Shown: positions 14,975 to 25,413, counted from the first letter of the stretch. The stretch is 64,000 nt of DNA from Sphingobacterium detergens (GCF_003610355.1 NZ_RAPY01000004.1:186001-250000), one strand, 5' to 3'. Translations and numbers: made by a program. The notes: generated by a model not told the origin, from the sequence alone.

Positions 14975-16100
14975 AGCATAAAATGTTAAAACGGTCTATC
15001 ATTGCTTCAAAAACTCCCAAAAAGATTAACATCAGTGCCTAATTTCAACGAAACCGCAGCTTTTGGACTTCCATGATCCATGTGGACTTGGATAGATCCG
15101 CGGCCTATCATGTAGTTTAATCTTCTGTTATATAATGGATAAAGCTCTACACAAATGTGTAGAATACCGATGAACATACTGGAATTTTGCATATAATTTT
15201 TACTTTTGATTTAATTAAAGCACCATAATTTTTATATAAATATAATCTATTGTATTCAAAAAAATACAATAGTTGATTTGTTTTTTCCCTTGATTGAGAA
15301 AAAATAACAATCATACTATGACATATTGTAAAATTCTTATCTTAACCAACTATTTTTGCCCATCAACCTGTTTATCACCTTAAGCTGTCAAACAATCATT
15401 TTTTCAATTGTCGGAACAAGAATTGATGTGAATGCTCAAATGTCTAATGCACTTAGAGTGGATAATACCCTTTTGCTAAAAAGGTAAAAAAATAGTGACT
15501 TAATGATTTTGCTGCGATCTCAATATCAATTGTAACACCCGAAAATAAATTCCAGTAATAGGATAGCTGTTTTTTATCCTTTACCATTTTTTATATTTAC
15601 CAATTAAAGTAATCAAAGACGAATTTAAAATTAATTGTAACCTCCGAAGACGTATTTAATATGGCCAATATCGAATAGACGATAATGTAGATCTATATCT
15701 CAACTGTCAATTTTTTAAAGATACTTCAAAAATGCAAAGATGACTTATGCATTGTTTTTATACAATGCATGTCTGATCGTATAATAAATACTTTAAATAG
15801 AATTCTTGTGTATAATAATATGTATGTACATTTATGTTTTATTACTTGGTATTTACTGTTTTTTATAGTAATATTGTATGCTAAATCTAATGTTTTCTGC
15901 TTTATATCTATTTTTAGGTTGATTTGTTGCTTTTTATTATGTGTATACAATATTGCTGTGATTGATTGTTTAAATAATTGGGAGATGGTTTTTCTTTATA
16001 AATCTTAATTTGGAGTGGGATGATAAATTGAAACATGCAAAAGAACTGAATACTTGGATAGGCATTTATAGCATACTTTTTATTATAAAATCCATCAATT
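14975..16100. other. 1.1-kb AT-rich non-coding stretch with three dyads
   Basis: No convincing gene; the open frames present are A/T-driven and overlap each other. Perfect dyads are TCTACACA-aa-TGTGTAGA (15146-15163), CTATTGTATT/AATACAATAG (about 15247-15272) and ATGCATTGT/ACAATGCAT (15747-15770). They could be operators for the LuxR-type gene or for the first GH92 gene, or remnants of transferred DNA. Confidence 0.55.
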
Positions 16101-19100
16101 ATGAAAATGCATTTCCCCATTTCCGTTTTCACCAGCTTACTGTTAATGACAGGACAGCTTGTTTCGGGGCAAGAAAATACCATTTGGCAACTGGGCAGTT
16201 CAGATGGCTCCAGCAGAGAATTTGCCTTGGCTCCACACGATTACAAGAAATTTCTGGAACATGATTTTGGCTACGAAGACAATTACTTTGTGGTTGGGCA
16301 ATCTTCGTTGTCAAGAGATTTGCCTTATGTATTGCCCGGACCTGCCAATGGATGGGGTGGGACTGGTGGTACCTCTGGCCTAAGAACCCATTTTTTGAAT
16401 TTATACAGTGTATTAAGTGGTCAAGTTGAAAACGGGAAATGGACTCTGGAAGTAAAATTGGCAAATAGTGATCCTCAGAATAAACCGACCTTACAAATCG
16501 CAATCAATGGTAAATCTTATAATTACGAACTTAAGAATGGTGACGGCCCCGTTGATCCTGTAAGTGCAGGTTCAAAGTCTGGAGCGTCTACAATACGGAT
16601 GGCACTACCCGAGCATCTTATTTCGGAGGGATTTAACCAGGTTACGCTTACTGTAATAAAGGGAGGATGGGTTGAGTTTGACTCCTTTAAATTATTAGGC
16701 CCCCAACAGGTGAAATTGCTAAGAGATTATACTTCAATAATCAAAGGGGTACGGCAATCGGATTTTGAGCTGAAAAATGGAAACGAGCGCATACAGCATA
16801 TGCTCGTTGATCTATTGAAATTAAAAGATGATGAGCATATAAAAGTGTTGTTGGATGGAAAGAAAATCTATGATAAAACTCATGAGAAGGGCTTGTCGCG
16901 ACTTGAGATTCCAATGCCTTATGCATCAAAAGAGGTGCGAAGTAAATATGCAATATATATCAACGATAAATTAATTCAAACATCTTCTATAAAACGATCT
17001 CCCAAAAGATTGGGTGGGGTTTCGGATTATGTCAACACCATGATAGGGGCTGCGCATTCTAGGTGGATGCTGGCACCAGGACCGTGGATGCCATTTGGAA
17101 TGGTAAAGATCAGTCCCGATAATCAGAATATTGGCTGGCAGGCTGGTTATGAACCTTCAATAGAATCTATTGGTACATTTAGCCATATACACGAATGGAC
17201 AATGGCTGGACTGGGCACATTTCCAACAGCAGGCCAATTGAAAACTAGTGTCGGAGACCAATATAGTACGCATTCAGGTTACCGTTCGGCAATAGATAAA
17301 GCAAGTGAACAGGCTCCATTGGGATACTATGCCGTTCATCTTCTTGACCAGGATATTGACGCAAAGTTAACCGCAGGAACACGCTCCAGTTTCCAGAAAT
17401 ATACCTATCATAAATCAGATACTGGACGTATTATGATTGATCTTAAAGTGAACGGAGAATATGATTATAAGATCAAAGACCTCTCTCTTAAAAAGGTCTC
17501 TGATTATAAGGTTATTGGCTACAGTAACCAATTGTCCGAAAATGTCTGGTCTACCGATGCGAAACAAGATTATATTGTCTATTTCGTCATGGAGTTTGAC
17601 AAACCGATTATCAATTTCGGAACCTGGCATAATGGTCGCATAACAGATCAGTCTGATCTGGTTGCCGACAGCGCTCAATCCGCTGGTATGTATGTAGAAT
17701 TCGATGTTCGTAAAAACAAGGAAGTGCAGCTGCGGACAGGGATTTCCTATGTCAGTATCGCCAATGCTGCAGAAAATTTGAAAACAGAACTTTCAGATCC
17801 ATTTGGATGGTCTTTTGAACGTGTGGTCGCCAACCAACATCGAGTGTGGAATGAATTATTGGGGCGCCTGGAGATAAAAAGTGATGACTATTTGGAAAAA
17901 GAGAAGTTTTATACAAATATGTATCGTACCCTGGCCAGCCGTAATACATTTAGCGACGTTAACGGGCAATGGCGCTCTTCTGATGAGACGATCAGAACGA
18001 TGAAACATCCGGGCGACCTTGCCCTTGGCTGTGATGCATTTTGGAATACGTTCTGGAATTTAAACCAATTCTGGAATCTGGTTACACCGGAATGGTCGAA
18101 TAAATGGGTGCGGTCGCAATTGGCGATGTATGATGCCGACGGTTGGTTGGCAAAAGGGCCTGCTGGGATGGAATATATTCCAGTGATGGTTGCTGAACAC
18201 GAGATTCCTTTGATCGTAGGGGCCTATCAGATGGGAATACGTGATTACGATGTCACGAAGGCATTTGAAGCGATCAAGAAAATGCAGACAACAAGTCCGC
18301 TGAAATTTGAAGGTGGCTTTGCTGGTAACCGGGATCTGGATGTTTATCTGAAGTATAAGTATGTGCCTTATGACCTTGGTCGTTTCTCAAATTCCCTGGA
18401 GTATAGTTTTGACGATTGGACTGTAGGACAATTTGCAAAATCCTTGGGAAAGGAAAAGGAATACAATTATTTTAATGATAGAGGTAGCTGGTGGAAGAAC
18501 GCGATAGATGTTAAAAGTGGCTATGCGCGGATGAAAGATGCTAAGGGGGAATGGTACCAGGACTTTGATCCATTTAAATCTGGGGCCAATCATCATTATG
18601 TTGAAGGAAATGCATGGCAGTTGACATTCTTTGTACCTCAGGATATTCCTGCATTGGCTAAAATGATTGGTGAGGATGTGTTTTTAAAGCGTTTGGAATG
18701 GGGGTTTGGAGAAAGTGAAAAATGGCGGTATAATGGACCAAATGATCAATACTGGGATTATCCGGTTGTTCAGGGAAATCAACAGTCTATGCATTTTGCT
18801 TATATTTTTAACTGGTTGAACAAACCATGGCTTACACAAAAATGGAGCCGGTCTATCGGTGAACGCTATTACGGACAGGGTATTTCCAACGCATATCTAG
18901 GAGATGAGGATCAAGGACAGATGAGCGCTTGGTATATCATGAATGCAATCGGATTATTTCAGCTAGACGGAGGGACGCGAACAAAACCAATTTATGAAAT
19001 TGGTAGTCCATCTTTTGAAGAAATTAAAATTAAGTTGGGACGGCAATATGGACGAGGGGATCAATTCACTATTAAAGCTAAAAATGCAAGCAAAAAGAAT

Positions 19101-19238
19101 ATGTATGTGCAGCGCGCAACTTTAAACGGTAAACCGCTACAGACATTCTATTTTGACGCTGCGGAATTGCTAAAAGGAGGTGAACTAGTTTTGGAAATGG
19201 GGGATAAACCGAATATGCAATGGGGCTTGTCACATTAA
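16101..19238 (+). CDS. GH92 alpha-mannosidase with N-terminal carbohydrate-binding-like domain
   Basis: A 1045-residue exported enzyme with a signal peptide (MHFPISVFTSLLLMTGQLVSG). Residues about 25-200 form a beta-sandwich like the domain next to PL4 lyases (IWQLGSSDGSSREFALAPHD, then GLRTHFLNLY). The GH92 core starts near 305 (VSDYVNTMIGAAHSRWMLAPGP). The general-acid region reads VEGNAWQLTF (about 833) and the base region GDEDQGQMSAWY (about 933). GH92 enzymes are calcium-dependent exo-alpha-mannosidases with inversion. Compared with the next two enzymes the GN.(P/Q) loop reads GNQQSMHFAY and the base loop GDEDQ rather than GNDD, so linkage preference is likely different. Confidence 0.93.
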   Translation: MKMHFPISVFTSLLLMTGQLVSGQENTIWQLGSSDGSSREFALAPHDYKKFLEHDFGYEDNYFVVGQSSLSRDLPYVLPGPANGWGGTGGTSGLRTHFLNLYSVLSGQVENGKWTLEVKLANSDPQNKPTLQIAINGKSYNYELKNGDGPVDPVSAGSKSGASTIRMALPEHLISEGFNQVTLTVIKGGWVEFDSFKLLGPQQVKLLRDYTSIIKGVRQSDFELKNGNERIQHMLVDLLKLKDDEHIKVLLDGKKIYDKTHEKGLSRLEIPMPYASKEVRSKYAIYINDKLIQTSSIKRSPKRLGGVSDYVNTMIGAAHSRWMLAPGPWMPFGMVKISPDNQNIGWQAGYEPSIESIGTFSHIHEWTMAGLGTFPTAGQLKTSVGDQYSTHSGYRSAIDKASEQAPLGYYAVHLLDQDIDAKLTAGTRSSFQKYTYHKSDTGRIMIDLKVNGEYDYKIKDLSLKKVSDYKVIGYSNQLSENVWSTDAKQDYIVYFVMEFDKPIINFGTWHNGRITDQSDLVADSAQSAGMYVEFDVRKNKEVQLRTGISYVSIANAAENLKTELSDPFGWSFERVVANQHRVWNELLGRLEIKSDDYLEKEKFYTNMYRTLASRNTFSDVNGQWRSSDETIRTMKHPGDLALGCDAFWNTFWNLNQFWNLVTPEWSNKWVRSQLAMYDADGWLAKGPAGMEYIPVMVAEHEIPLIVGAYQMGIRDYDVTKAFEAIKKMQTTSPLKFEGGFAGNRDLDVYLKYKYVPYDLGRFSNSLEYSFDDWTVGQFAKSLGKEKEYNYFNDRGSWWKNAIDVKSGYARMKDAKGEWYQDFDPFKSGANHHYVEGNAWQLTFFVPQDIPALAKMIGEDVFLKRLEWGFGESEKWRYNGPNDQYWDYPVVQGNQQSMHFAYIFNWLNKPWLTQKWSRSIGERYYGQGISNAYLGDEDQGQMSAWYIMNAIGLFQLDGGTRTKPIYEIGSPSFEEIKIKLGRQYGRGDQFTIKAKNASKKNMYVQRATLNGKPLQTFYFDAAELLKGGELVLEMGDKPNMQWGLSH

Positions 19239-19718
19239 TCATGTATCATTGAGATGGACTTTAATGGGAGATGATATCTTCAGATTGTAGCTTTCCGCAA
19301 CGAACGGCACCGTTTGTTAAAGTTTGGTTAAACATACAAGAACAGGATAACAAAGCTCGGGGAATGGCGTTATCAATGTAGTTTTCATAATTTAGGTTAA
19401 TAATTGGTTAGTTAGTAAAAATCCTGAAGTTCCCCGCTTCAGGATTTTTTTGTTGAATGATCTTTCTCCTTGGATCTAACCCGCATTAGCGACTATATTT
19501 TGATCATACTACTATACTTTAAGATACCTATCGGATTGATGAATTCGCCTCTATTTTTAGTCTTGCTAAATCCTATTAACATTGTAAAATGATAGATATA
19601 ACTGCTGTCGATATTTGTAAATCTTTGGTATTATCAGTAGTATTGTGACTACACTTAAAAATGTGCAATCTACTGTTCATTGTATCAGAAAAAAGTAGAT
19701 TGTCTTTATCAAGATGAT
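19239..19718. other. 480-bp spacer with operator-like dyad and terminator
   Basis: Lies between the first and second GH92 genes. A near-perfect 20-bp dyad AACGAACGG-CA-CCGTTTGTT is at 19299-19318, LacI-operator-like in form. A strong terminator is at 19418-19451. The remaining 260 bp would hold the promoter of the second GH92 gene. Confidence 0.5.
19418..19451 (+). terminator. Rho-independent terminator after the first GH92 gene
   Basis: AATCCTGAAG (19420-19429) pairs with CTTCAGGATT (19437-19446), then a run of T. It separates the first GH92 transcript from the following two. Confidence 0.88.
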
Positions 19719-21968
19719 ATGATCAAGTTTATCCGTTATTTTCTTTTGGGATTATTTGTTTGGGAGCAAGCGGCTGCGCAAAAACTACCAACCGACTATG
19801 TCAATCCTTTTATTGGTACCAGTAACTATGGTACAACCAATCCCGGTGCTCAGGTACCTCATGGTTTAATGAATGTGTCTCCCTTTAATGTGATGGGATC
19901 ATCACTTAATGCCTTTGATAAGGATGCACGTTGGTGGTCTACACCTTACGAACATAGCAATAGCTATTTTACCGGTTTTTCACATGTCAATCTGAGTGGT
20001 GTAGGTTGTCCTGATATGGGAAGTTTGTTGCTGATGCCAACGGCTGGAAAACTAGAAGTCGACTACCATCAATATGGAAGTACTTATACACAGGAAGAGG
20101 CTCATCCAGGTTATTATAGTAATGTGTTAAAAAAATACGGTATCAAAACCGAGACATCCGCAACTGCTCGTGTGGGTGTATCTAAATTTACTTTCCCTAA
20201 AGGGCAGGCTAATATTCTACTCAATTTAGGGGAGGGACTGACGAATGAAACGGGTGCCACGGTTCGCTATGTCAGTGATACGGAACTTGAAGGTTCGAAA
20301 TTATTGGGTTCGTTCTGTTATACCAACAATCAGGCCGTATATCCGATTTTCTTCGTGATGCGAGTGAATAAAAAGCCCGCAAAGAAAGGTTACTGGAAAT
20401 TTCAGCGTGCCGGTGAAAAATGGGAGAATGATTGGAATAAAGATGCTGGCAAATACAAGATTTTTACCGATTATTCGAGCCAATTGTCTGGAGACGATCT
20501 TGGGGCATTCTTGAGTTTTGATGTTCAGGAAAATGAGAGCTTAGAGGTTCAGTTGGCGGTATCTTTCGTAAGCGTTGAAAATGCACGAAAAAATCTGGAC
20601 GTCGAGCAACCTGGTTTTGGATTTGAGCGGATCAGGACACAAGCTTCATCTTTGTGGAATAATGAATTATCAAGAATTCAGGTTGAAGGAGGTACCGAAG
20701 ATCAAAAAACGGTATTTTATACGGCTATGTATCATGCCATGATTCATCCAAATATTTTACAGGATGTTAACGGCGAATATCCGGCTATGGAAAATAGAAA
20801 GACCCTTGTTGCGGATCATAATCGTTATACCGTATTCTCTTTATGGGATACGTACAGAAATGTACAGCCGCTCATGTCGTTGGTCTATCCAGATAAACAG
20901 GTTGGAATGATTCGATCCATGATTGATATTTATAAAGAAAATGGATGGATGCCTAAGTGGGAACTTTATAGCCGTGAAAGCTATACCATGGACGGTGATC
21001 CAGCAGTACCTGTGATCGTTGATGCCTGGATGAAAGGCATTCGGGACTATGATATCAATACAGCTTATGAGGCTTTTTTGAAGTCGGCGACGACAACGGA
21101 TTCGACGAATCGAATCCGTCCGGACAATGCCGATTATGTCAAGTATGGTTATGTTCCTCTTCGCGATTCTTTTGATAATTCAGTTTCCCATGCGATTGAG
21201 TACTATGTAGCTGATTGGAATTTAGCGCAGTTGGCCAACTCGTTGGGAAAAACTAAAGATGCACAGACTTTTGGTAAGAGAGCACAGGGGTACAAACATT
21301 ACTATTCTCCAGAGTATGGAACCTTTCGACCTATTCTTCCCAATGGCTCGTTTTTGACACCTTTCAATCCATTGATGGGGGCTAATTTTGAACCTAACCA
21401 TGGATTCCATGAAGGGAATGCCTGGAATTATAGTTTTGCGATACCATTTGATATCCCTGGTTTAGTTCAACTGATGGGCGGTAAAAGGAAATTTGTGGAC
21501 AGATTACAGGCCACCTTTGATAAAGGGTATTTTGATGTTACCAACGAACCTGACATGCTTTATCCACATGTTTTTTCCGAAATAAAAGGTGAGGAATGGC
21601 GTACACAAAAATTGGTTAAGCAAATTCTGGATAAACATTTTACGAATAGTCCCGGTGGGATCCCAGGAAATGATGATACAGGAACAATGTCGACCTGGGC
21701 ATTAATGAATATGATGGGGATTTACCCTTTTTGTCCTGGCAGGCCAGATTATACGATCGTTACTCCGGTATTTGATAAAGTAACTATTCAACTTGATAAA
21801 AAGTATTATCCTAAGTCTGATCGTGTGACCATTAGACGCCAAAAAGAGGGCAATGGAGAATTCATCAAAAAAATTATCGTCGATGGAAAGCCATTAGGAG
21901 GTTTTAAGATAAGCCATCAAGTTTTGGTTAATAGCAAAGATATCCTGATTGTTACGGGAGACAGATAA
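19719..21968 (+). CDS. GH92 alpha-mannosidase, second of three
   Basis: A 749-residue exported GH92 enzyme without extra domains. I chose ATG at 19719 because a signal peptide begins there (MIKFIRYFLLGLFVWEQAAAQ); an upstream TTG frame adds 13 polar residues. The GH92 start is DYVNPFIGTSNYGTTNPGAQ. The general-acid motif HEGNAWNY is near residue 563 and the base motif GNDDTGTMSTWALM near 649. The loop TNEPDMLYPHVF differs from the third enzyme's GNEPSHH. It probably removes alpha-mannose residues in the periplasm. It is 32 bases from the third gene and most likely shares its transcript. Confidence 0.94.
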   Translation: MIKFIRYFLLGLFVWEQAAAQKLPTDYVNPFIGTSNYGTTNPGAQVPHGLMNVSPFNVMGSSLNAFDKDARWWSTPYEHSNSYFTGFSHVNLSGVGCPDMGSLLLMPTAGKLEVDYHQYGSTYTQEEAHPGYYSNVLKKYGIKTETSATARVGVSKFTFPKGQANILLNLGEGLTNETGATVRYVSDTELEGSKLLGSFCYTNNQAVYPIFFVMRVNKKPAKKGYWKFQRAGEKWENDWNKDAGKYKIFTDYSSQLSGDDLGAFLSFDVQENESLEVQLAVSFVSVENARKNLDVEQPGFGFERIRTQASSLWNNELSRIQVEGGTEDQKTVFYTAMYHAMIHPNILQDVNGEYPAMENRKTLVADHNRYTVFSLWDTYRNVQPLMSLVYPDKQVGMIRSMIDIYKENGWMPKWELYSRESYTMDGDPAVPVIVDAWMKGIRDYDINTAYEAFLKSATTTDSTNRIRPDNADYVKYGYVPLRDSFDNSVSHAIEYYVADWNLAQLANSLGKTKDAQTFGKRAQGYKHYYSPEYGTFRPILPNGSFLTPFNPLMGANFEPNHGFHEGNAWNYSFAIPFDIPGLVQLMGGKRKFVDRLQATFDKGYFDVTNEPDMLYPHVFSEIKGEEWRTQKLVKQILDKHFTNSPGGIPGNDDTGTMSTWALMNMMGIYPFCPGRPDYTIVTPVFDKVTIQLDKKYYPKSDRVTIRRQKEGNGEFIKKIIVDGKPLGGFKISHQVLVNSKDILIVTGDR

Positions 21969-22000
21969 ATGACACGCAGATTAAAGAAGCTATCTACACT

Positions 22001-24244
22001 ATGAAATATATGAAATACCTGGCATGCGCAGGTTTATTGGGAATACTGAGCTGTGCCTCACAGCGGGATTCGGCTGAAGGTTCTTATGCAAAATCAGTCA
22101 ATCCTTTTATAGGGACAGATTTTACGGGTAACACCTATCCTGGAGCACAATCGCCCTTTGGTATGGTGCAATTGAGTCCAGATAATGGATTGCCCGGTTG
22201 GGATCGTATTTCGGGTTATTTTTATCCCGATAGCACGATTTCGGGCTTTAGTCATACCCATTTAAGTGGGACGGGGGCTGGGGATCTATATGATATATCT
22301 TTTATGCCAGTTACATTGCCTTATCATGAAGCCGCGGCACCTTTGGGTATTCATTCCAAGTTTTCCCATCAAAACGAACAGGCACATGCGGGGTACTATA
22401 AAGTAAAGCTGACGGACTATAATATCGATGTGGAGCTAACAGCAACCCCACGTTGTGGTATCCAACGTTATACATTCCCTAAGGCTCAATCGGCTATTTT
22501 TTTGGATCTAAAGAAAGCAATGAACTGGGATGCCACAATAGATTCATACATCGAGGTGGTCGATTCGGTCACTGTGCGTGGCTACCGGTTTTCAGAAGGT
22601 TGGGCCAGAGGCCAACGTGTCTATTTTGAAACCCGATTTTCAAAGCCGTTTACTGCAGTTCACATCGATAGCTCGGCGATACAGTCAAGTGTTGACAGCA
22701 TAACAAAAACGACCAAACGTATTGGTACTGCTTTCAAGGCACGTTTTGATTTTAAAACATCTACTGGTGAACAAGTGACGCTTAGCACAGCTCTTTCGGG
22801 GGTAAGTATGGATGGTGCTTCCAAAAACCTGAAAGCTGAGGTGCCAACAGATGATTTTGATCACTATTTAAAACAAGTTGAGAATAACTGGAACAAAGAG
22901 CTTGGTAAGATCGCTATTCGGACTGCGGACAAAGAAGCTAAAGTAAAGTTCTATACAGCATTGTACCATTCGATGTTGGCCCCCACCATATTTGGAGACG
23001 TAGATGGGGCTTATTTTGGTGCGGATAGAAAAATACATCAGGCCGAAGGTTGGACCAATTACAGTACTTTTTCGCTTTGGGATACCTATCGTGCTTCACA
23101 TCCTCTATTTACTTATCTTGATCCAAATCGGGTAAATGATATGGTGAAATCATTTATTACATTCTACGAACAGCATGGTCGCTTGCCTGTATGGAATATC
23201 TATGGCAGTGAAACCGATATGATGATTGGCAATCATGCAATCCCAGTTATTGTGGACGCTTATTTGAAAGGAATAGGTGATTTTGATGTCAATAAAGCGC
23301 TGGAAGCTTGTGTGACAACAGCAAACATAGACAACTATAGAGGTATTGGATTGTATAAAAAGCTGGGTTATGTACCTTATGATGTTGTGGATAAATATAA
23401 TGAGGAGAACTGGTCTTTGTCACGCACACTCGAATATGCATTTGATGATCATTGTATTGCGGTTATGGCGGATAAGATGGGGAACAAGGCGGTGGCAACT
23501 ACGTTTTTTGCAAGAGCAAAAAATTATAAAAATGTCTATAATCCCGCTACATCATTTATGCAACCGCGTGACAGTCATGGTGCTTTTGTAACGCCATTTG
23601 ATCCAGAGGAATATAGTGCACATATCTGTGAAAGCAATGCTTGGCAATACTTCTGGTCTGTTCAACATGATATTCCGGGATTGATCAATCTCGTCGGCGG
23701 AAATGAACGTTTTGGGCAGAAATTGGATAGCATGTTTACCTTCCATCCATCCGACACCAGTAAACTGCCTATCTTCAGTACGGGCATGATTGGACAATAT
23801 GCACATGGAAATGAACCAAGTCATCACGCTATATATTTGTTTAACGCGATTGGGCAACCATGGAAAACACAGCAATATGCTGCCGAAGTGATGGAAAAAC
23901 TCTATCTAAATAATCCGTCAGGGTTAAGCGGGAATGATGATTGCGGACAGATGTCTGCTTGGTATGTATTCAGTGCGCTGGGTTTTTATCCAGTAGATCC
24001 AGTGAGCGGAAGGTATGAAATCGGTACGCCATTGTTTGAACATAGTGAATTTAAACTTGCGAATGGGAAAAAGTTTACTATTAAAGCAGATCATGTAAAT
24101 AAAACCAATATTTACATCCAGTCGGTTACTTTGGATGGAAAACCTCTTGAAACAAGTTATATCACACATGAGCAGATCATGTCCGGAGCTACTCTTGTTT
24201 TCCAAATGGGAAGCAAACCTGGTCCGGCGTGGTACAAAAAATAG
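22001..24244 (+). CDS. GH92 alpha-mannosidase lipoprotein, third of three
   Basis: A 747-residue GH92 enzyme anchored as a lipoprotein (SPII signal LLGILSC, Cys 18). The core begins VNPFIGTDFTGNTYPGAQSP. The general-acid region ESNAWQYFW is near residue 543, the base motif GNDDCGQMSAWYVFSALGF near 643, and GNEPSHH lies just before it (near 605). That last motif is, to my knowledge, typical of the alpha-1,2-specific members. The three enzymes of different predicted position and specificity suggest a stepwise dismantling of mannose-rich glycans. It overlaps no neighbour and ends before a strong terminator. Confidence 0.94.
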   Translation: MKYMKYLACAGLLGILSCASQRDSAEGSYAKSVNPFIGTDFTGNTYPGAQSPFGMVQLSPDNGLPGWDRISGYFYPDSTISGFSHTHLSGTGAGDLYDISFMPVTLPYHEAAAPLGIHSKFSHQNEQAHAGYYKVKLTDYNIDVELTATPRCGIQRYTFPKAQSAIFLDLKKAMNWDATIDSYIEVVDSVTVRGYRFSEGWARGQRVYFETRFSKPFTAVHIDSSAIQSSVDSITKTTKRIGTAFKARFDFKTSTGEQVTLSTALSGVSMDGASKNLKAEVPTDDFDHYLKQVENNWNKELGKIAIRTADKEAKVKFYTALYHSMLAPTIFGDVDGAYFGADRKIHQAEGWTNYSTFSLWDTYRASHPLFTYLDPNRVNDMVKSFITFYEQHGRLPVWNIYGSETDMMIGNHAIPVIVDAYLKGIGDFDVNKALEACVTTANIDNYRGIGLYKKLGYVPYDVVDKYNEENWSLSRTLEYAFDDHCIAVMADKMGNKAVATTFFARAKNYKNVYNPATSFMQPRDSHGAFVTPFDPEEYSAHICESNAWQYFWSVQHDIPGLINLVGGNERFGQKLDSMFTFHPSDTSKLPIFSTGMIGQYAHGNEPSHHAIYLFNAIGQPWKTQQYAAEVMEKLYLNNPSGLSGNDDCGQMSAWYVFSALGFYPVDPVSGRYEIGTPLFEHSEFKLANGKKFTIKADHVNKTNIYIQSVTLDGKPLETSYITHEQIMSGATLVFQMGSKPGPAWYKK

Positions 24245-24273
24245 TCAGAAGCAATATCATTGTTTTTGTCAAC

Positions 24274-24313
24274 AGAACCTCCAATAAGTTAACAGTTATT
24301 GGAGGTTCTTTTT
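24274..24313 (+). terminator. Rho-independent terminator after the GH92 genes
   Basis: AGAACCTCCAATAA (24274-24287) pairs with TTATTGGAGGTTCT (24296-24309), followed by T residues. Also placed to terminate the converging acetyltransferase gene. Confidence 0.9.
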
Positions 24314-24326
24314 GCAAATAGCAATA

Positions 24327-24869
24327 CTATTCAAGGTTTTTATAAAAGTAGGTTGTACTACAGGGGGTACCATTAGGAAAAAGTGCATAATTGGGAATGT
24401 TTCCCACGACCTTCCAGCCACATTTTAAGTACAAAGCATGAGCCGGGCTATCTGTTACAGTATCTAATACCAGTAGTGATTTTCTCATTTTTTTCGCAAT
24501 TAATTCAAGATGTTGCAATAGATTTTCAGCTATACCAAGACGTCGAAAGGCTGAATGCACCAACATTTTTGCTACTTCCGCCCGATGCGGTTGATTTTGA
24601 GGAAGGTCTATTTGTAATTGCACGGTCCCAACGATCTGGTCCGATGAGCTGTCTTTTGCAACAAGTAGCACTGTTTTTTCTTGCTGGACCTTTGCCAGGA
24701 CATTGTTCCAGAATTCACTCGCTTTTTCTTCGTTTATGTCCTGCATAAATCCTACTGAGGCCCTTCCTTGGACAATATCCAATGTTAATGCGACCAGGTC
24801 GGAAACGGCTATGTTATTTGCTTCCTTTAATTCTTCAATGTGGATATTTCTCTTATCAGAAATAAGCAT
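24327..24869 (-). CDS. GNAT-family N-acetyltransferase
   Basis: A 180-residue cytoplasmic GNAT protein. Visible features: a beta strand with VLLVAKDSSSDQIVGTVQLQ, the acetyl-CoA-binding loop (VHSAFRRLGIAENLLQHLE; R/Q-x-x-G-x-G/A) near residue 110, and a C-terminal strand ending in YALFPNGTPCSTTYFYK. The acceptor substrate is unknown; similar proteins acetylate small amines or aminoglycosides but nothing here proves it. It converges on the GH92 genes. Confidence 0.88.
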   Translation of the reverse strand: MLISDKRNIHIEELKEANNIAVSDLVALTLDIVQGRASVGFMQDINEEKASEFWNNVLAKVQQEKTVLLVAKDSSSDQIVGTVQLQIDLPQNQPHRAEVAKMLVHSAFRRLGIAENLLQHLELIAKKMRKSLLVLDTVTDSPAHALYLKCGWKVVGNIPNYALFPNGTPCSTTYFYKNLE

Positions 24870-24909
24870 AGTTATTTTATGGTTTTTATTAGCGTGAAAT
24901 GATTGCTAT

Positions 24910-25413
24910 TTAATTGAGAAATAGGATTACTGCTTCATGATGCAAGGCGGCCATCTGATAAAATGCTTTTAGGTCTTCGAAGTATTGAAGCAGATAATCT
25001 AATGCATTTTCCTCCTCCCAGATATCTGGGTATATATCTTTTTCAAGCATGGTGGCGGAGTCGAAACGTTGTGTTAATTCATCTATTGAAATTTCCTTTA
25101 ACGCTAAATCAATCTGTCTGGTTTGTTCTATATCTGTATAGGTTGCTGGGCCATAGCCCATGTCCTGATTGCGATCAATGTCATTAGGACCAACTAGTAG
25201 CCAGGATAATGGTGGAGCGGCCTGATCGTATGTACCGATTGATTCTCCTGTCAATAAAAAGAAAATACCCTCCCAAGCTTTATCAATATCTATCAAATTG
25301 TCCAAATGTATAGCTTCTTTGCTATAGACCATTTTTCTTAATGAATGACTATCAGTGAGAAAACTATTCAATGTTTCTAGATTGACACGGAGGAAATTTT
25401 GTATCATGCTCAT
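24910..25413 (-). CDS. DUF1877 family protein (YfbM-like)
   Basis: A 167-residue soluble protein that follows the DUF1877/YfbM pattern: LDNLIDIDKAWEGIFFLLTG, then WLLVGPNDIDRNQDMGYGPA, then an acidic segment (EKDIYPDIWEEENALDYLLQ) and a C-terminal helix (FYQMAALHHEAVILFLN). The function of the family is unknown. It is 40 bases upstream of the GNAT gene on the same strand and may be co-transcribed with it. Confidence 0.85.
   Translation of the reverse strand: MSMIQNFLRVNLETLNSFLTDSHSLRKMVYSKEAIHLDNLIDIDKAWEGIFFLLTGESIGTYDQAAPPLSWLLVGPNDIDRNQDMGYGPATYTDIEQTRQIDLALKEISIDELTQRFDSATMLEKDIYPDIWEEENALDYLLQYFEDLKAFYQMAALHHEAVILFLN

Noticed and set aside
15007..15192. 61-residue frame on the minus strand
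   Set aside because: No recognisable pattern and no ribosome site; its position in the AT-rich gap suggests chance.
15726..16183. Several open frames on both strands in the AT-rich gap
   Set aside because: They overlap one another, are rich in Ile/Tyr/Lys from low GC, and lack ribosome sites.
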